Shown piece by piece: positions 63,601 through 64,000 of a stretch of DNA of 64,000 nucleotides. The translations under genes and the position numbers were made by a program. The stretch is from Leishmania infantum JPCM5 (lineage: Eukaryota > Euglenozoa > Kinetoplastea > Trypanosomatida > Trypanosomatidae). The number at the start of each line of letters is the position of its first letter. Position 1 is the stretch's first letter. Location of the stretch: the NCBI RefSeq assembly GCF_000002875.2, contig NC_009389.2, positions 402,610-466,609 of the forward strand, in the 5' to 3' direction. Under the pieces are notes generated by a model. The model did not search any database. It was not told where the DNA came from and saw nothing but the letters and a program-made list of their open reading frames with translations.

Positions 63601-64000
63601 TGCAGGTGCGTACGCCAGTTGCCTATGTCCCATGCACCTGCTCTTCGCAACAAATAGCGGGGGGGGTGATATTCAACAAACCGAGCAGCATCGCCACGCC
63701 ATGTTACAGAAACATATGCAACGCTCTTCAGTACCCCGAGCGCACGATTACTGCGAGGGCGCAAAAGGGGAGTTTAGTGTAGCTTCGCTATCAATTGAAA
63801 CTCCAGCTGGCAGAAAAAGCGACCCCCCTTCCTTCCCCTTCGCGGCGTCCCCCGGTAAACCGAGGTCCTGACGCAGGGAATGCTATGTACGTCAGAAGCG
63901 CTTAGTCAGTATCGTGGTCTACTGCGAGAGCCGCCTTTCATCCGTTTACAACTTCGACTGTAAAATTCGGTGTGCTCGAACAATCCGTTTGCAAGCTACA
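60615..64000. other. Gene-free, AT-richer region upstream of actin
   Basis: No protein gene that I can support on either strand in 3.4 kb. The first ~80 bases hold the actin leader. Beyond about 60900 the composition changes: fewer long GA/GT tracts, more A and C on the plus strand, scattered poly-A/T runs (a 12-T run at 61166-61177, A-runs at 61570-61580 and 61746-61757). No telomeric repeat and no tRNA, rRNA or spliced-leader gene was recognised. It could be the start of the transcription unit or a subtelomeric or strand-switch region. Confidence 0.55.
60689..60728 (-). promoter_or_regulatory. Candidate trans-splice acceptor of actin
   Basis: A minus-strand pyrimidine-rich tract (about 60702-60728) is followed by the first AG at 60689-60690, about 75 bases before the ATG. 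An A-rich run immediately precedes the ATG. Confidence 0.6.

Noticed and set aside
63518..63871. 117-codon plus-strand open frame near the right edge
   Set aside because: Short, unrecognised, no codon bias like the other genes and in the opposite direction to the cluster. It cannot be supported from the sequence alone.
60615..64000. Telomere or CRISPR-like repeats at the right end
   Set aside because: No TTAGGG arrays and no regularly spaced repeats were found; the organism is also eukaryotic.

Overview
The window is almost certainly from a Leishmania-type trypanosomatid nuclear chromosome. Every credible protein gene lies on the minus strand, as in a directional (polycistronic) cluster. The genes have no visible introns, and the gaps are long and low in complexity, pyrimidine-rich on the coding strand, and full of TG and GA tracts, as expected for trans-splicing and polyadenylation signals. 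Recognised genes, in transcription order (right to left), include actin, a SCAPER-like protein, a casein kinase 1, a tRNA CCA-adding enzyme, a two-RRM protein resembling DRBD3/PTB1 and a glycosomal fructose-1,6-bisphosphatase. From memory this is the order on Leishmania chromosome 4; I could not check that by alignment.

Layout. 60.6-64.0 kb: an AT-richer, gene-free stretch upstream of actin, possibly a transcription-initiation or domain-boundary region. 53.0-60.6 kb: actin, a SCAPER-like coiled-coil protein and a CK1 kinase. 49.5-53.0 kb: gene-free. 45.3-49.5 kb: an 86-residue membrane protein, a small leucine-rich-repeat protein and the CCA-adding enzyme. 36.8-44.0 kb: one giant unrecognised protein of 2394 residues. 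32.9-33.9 kb: the DRBD3-like RNA-binding protein. 23.8-32.9 kb: about 9 kb with no gene, extremely purine-rich on the plus strand, probably a very long 3' UTR or non-coding transcript. A 436-bp sequence occurs once inside this stretch and once upstream of the DRBD3-like gene, in opposite orientation and apparently identical. 22.8-23.8 kb: a broken FkbM-type methyltransferase gene. 20.7-21.8 kb: fructose-1,6-bisphosphatase. 4.2-18.5 kb: a small mitochondrial-like membrane protein, a disordered protein, SCO1, a coiled-coil protein, a degenerate P3A-type ATPase and a 109-residue coiled-coil protein. 1-4.2 kb: a very long coiled-coil protein that runs off the left edge.

The genes do not form one pathway, as is normal for a trypanosomatid cluster. 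Start codons were placed by ATG and, where possible, by the first AG after a polypyrimidine tract, which argues against several upstream in-frame starts. The best leads are the inverted repeat pair around the RNA-binding protein gene, the ATPase whose actuator-domain glutamate is replaced, the SCAPER homologue, the 9-kb gene-free tract and the FkbM pseudogene. I did not find a clearly novel multi-gene system.
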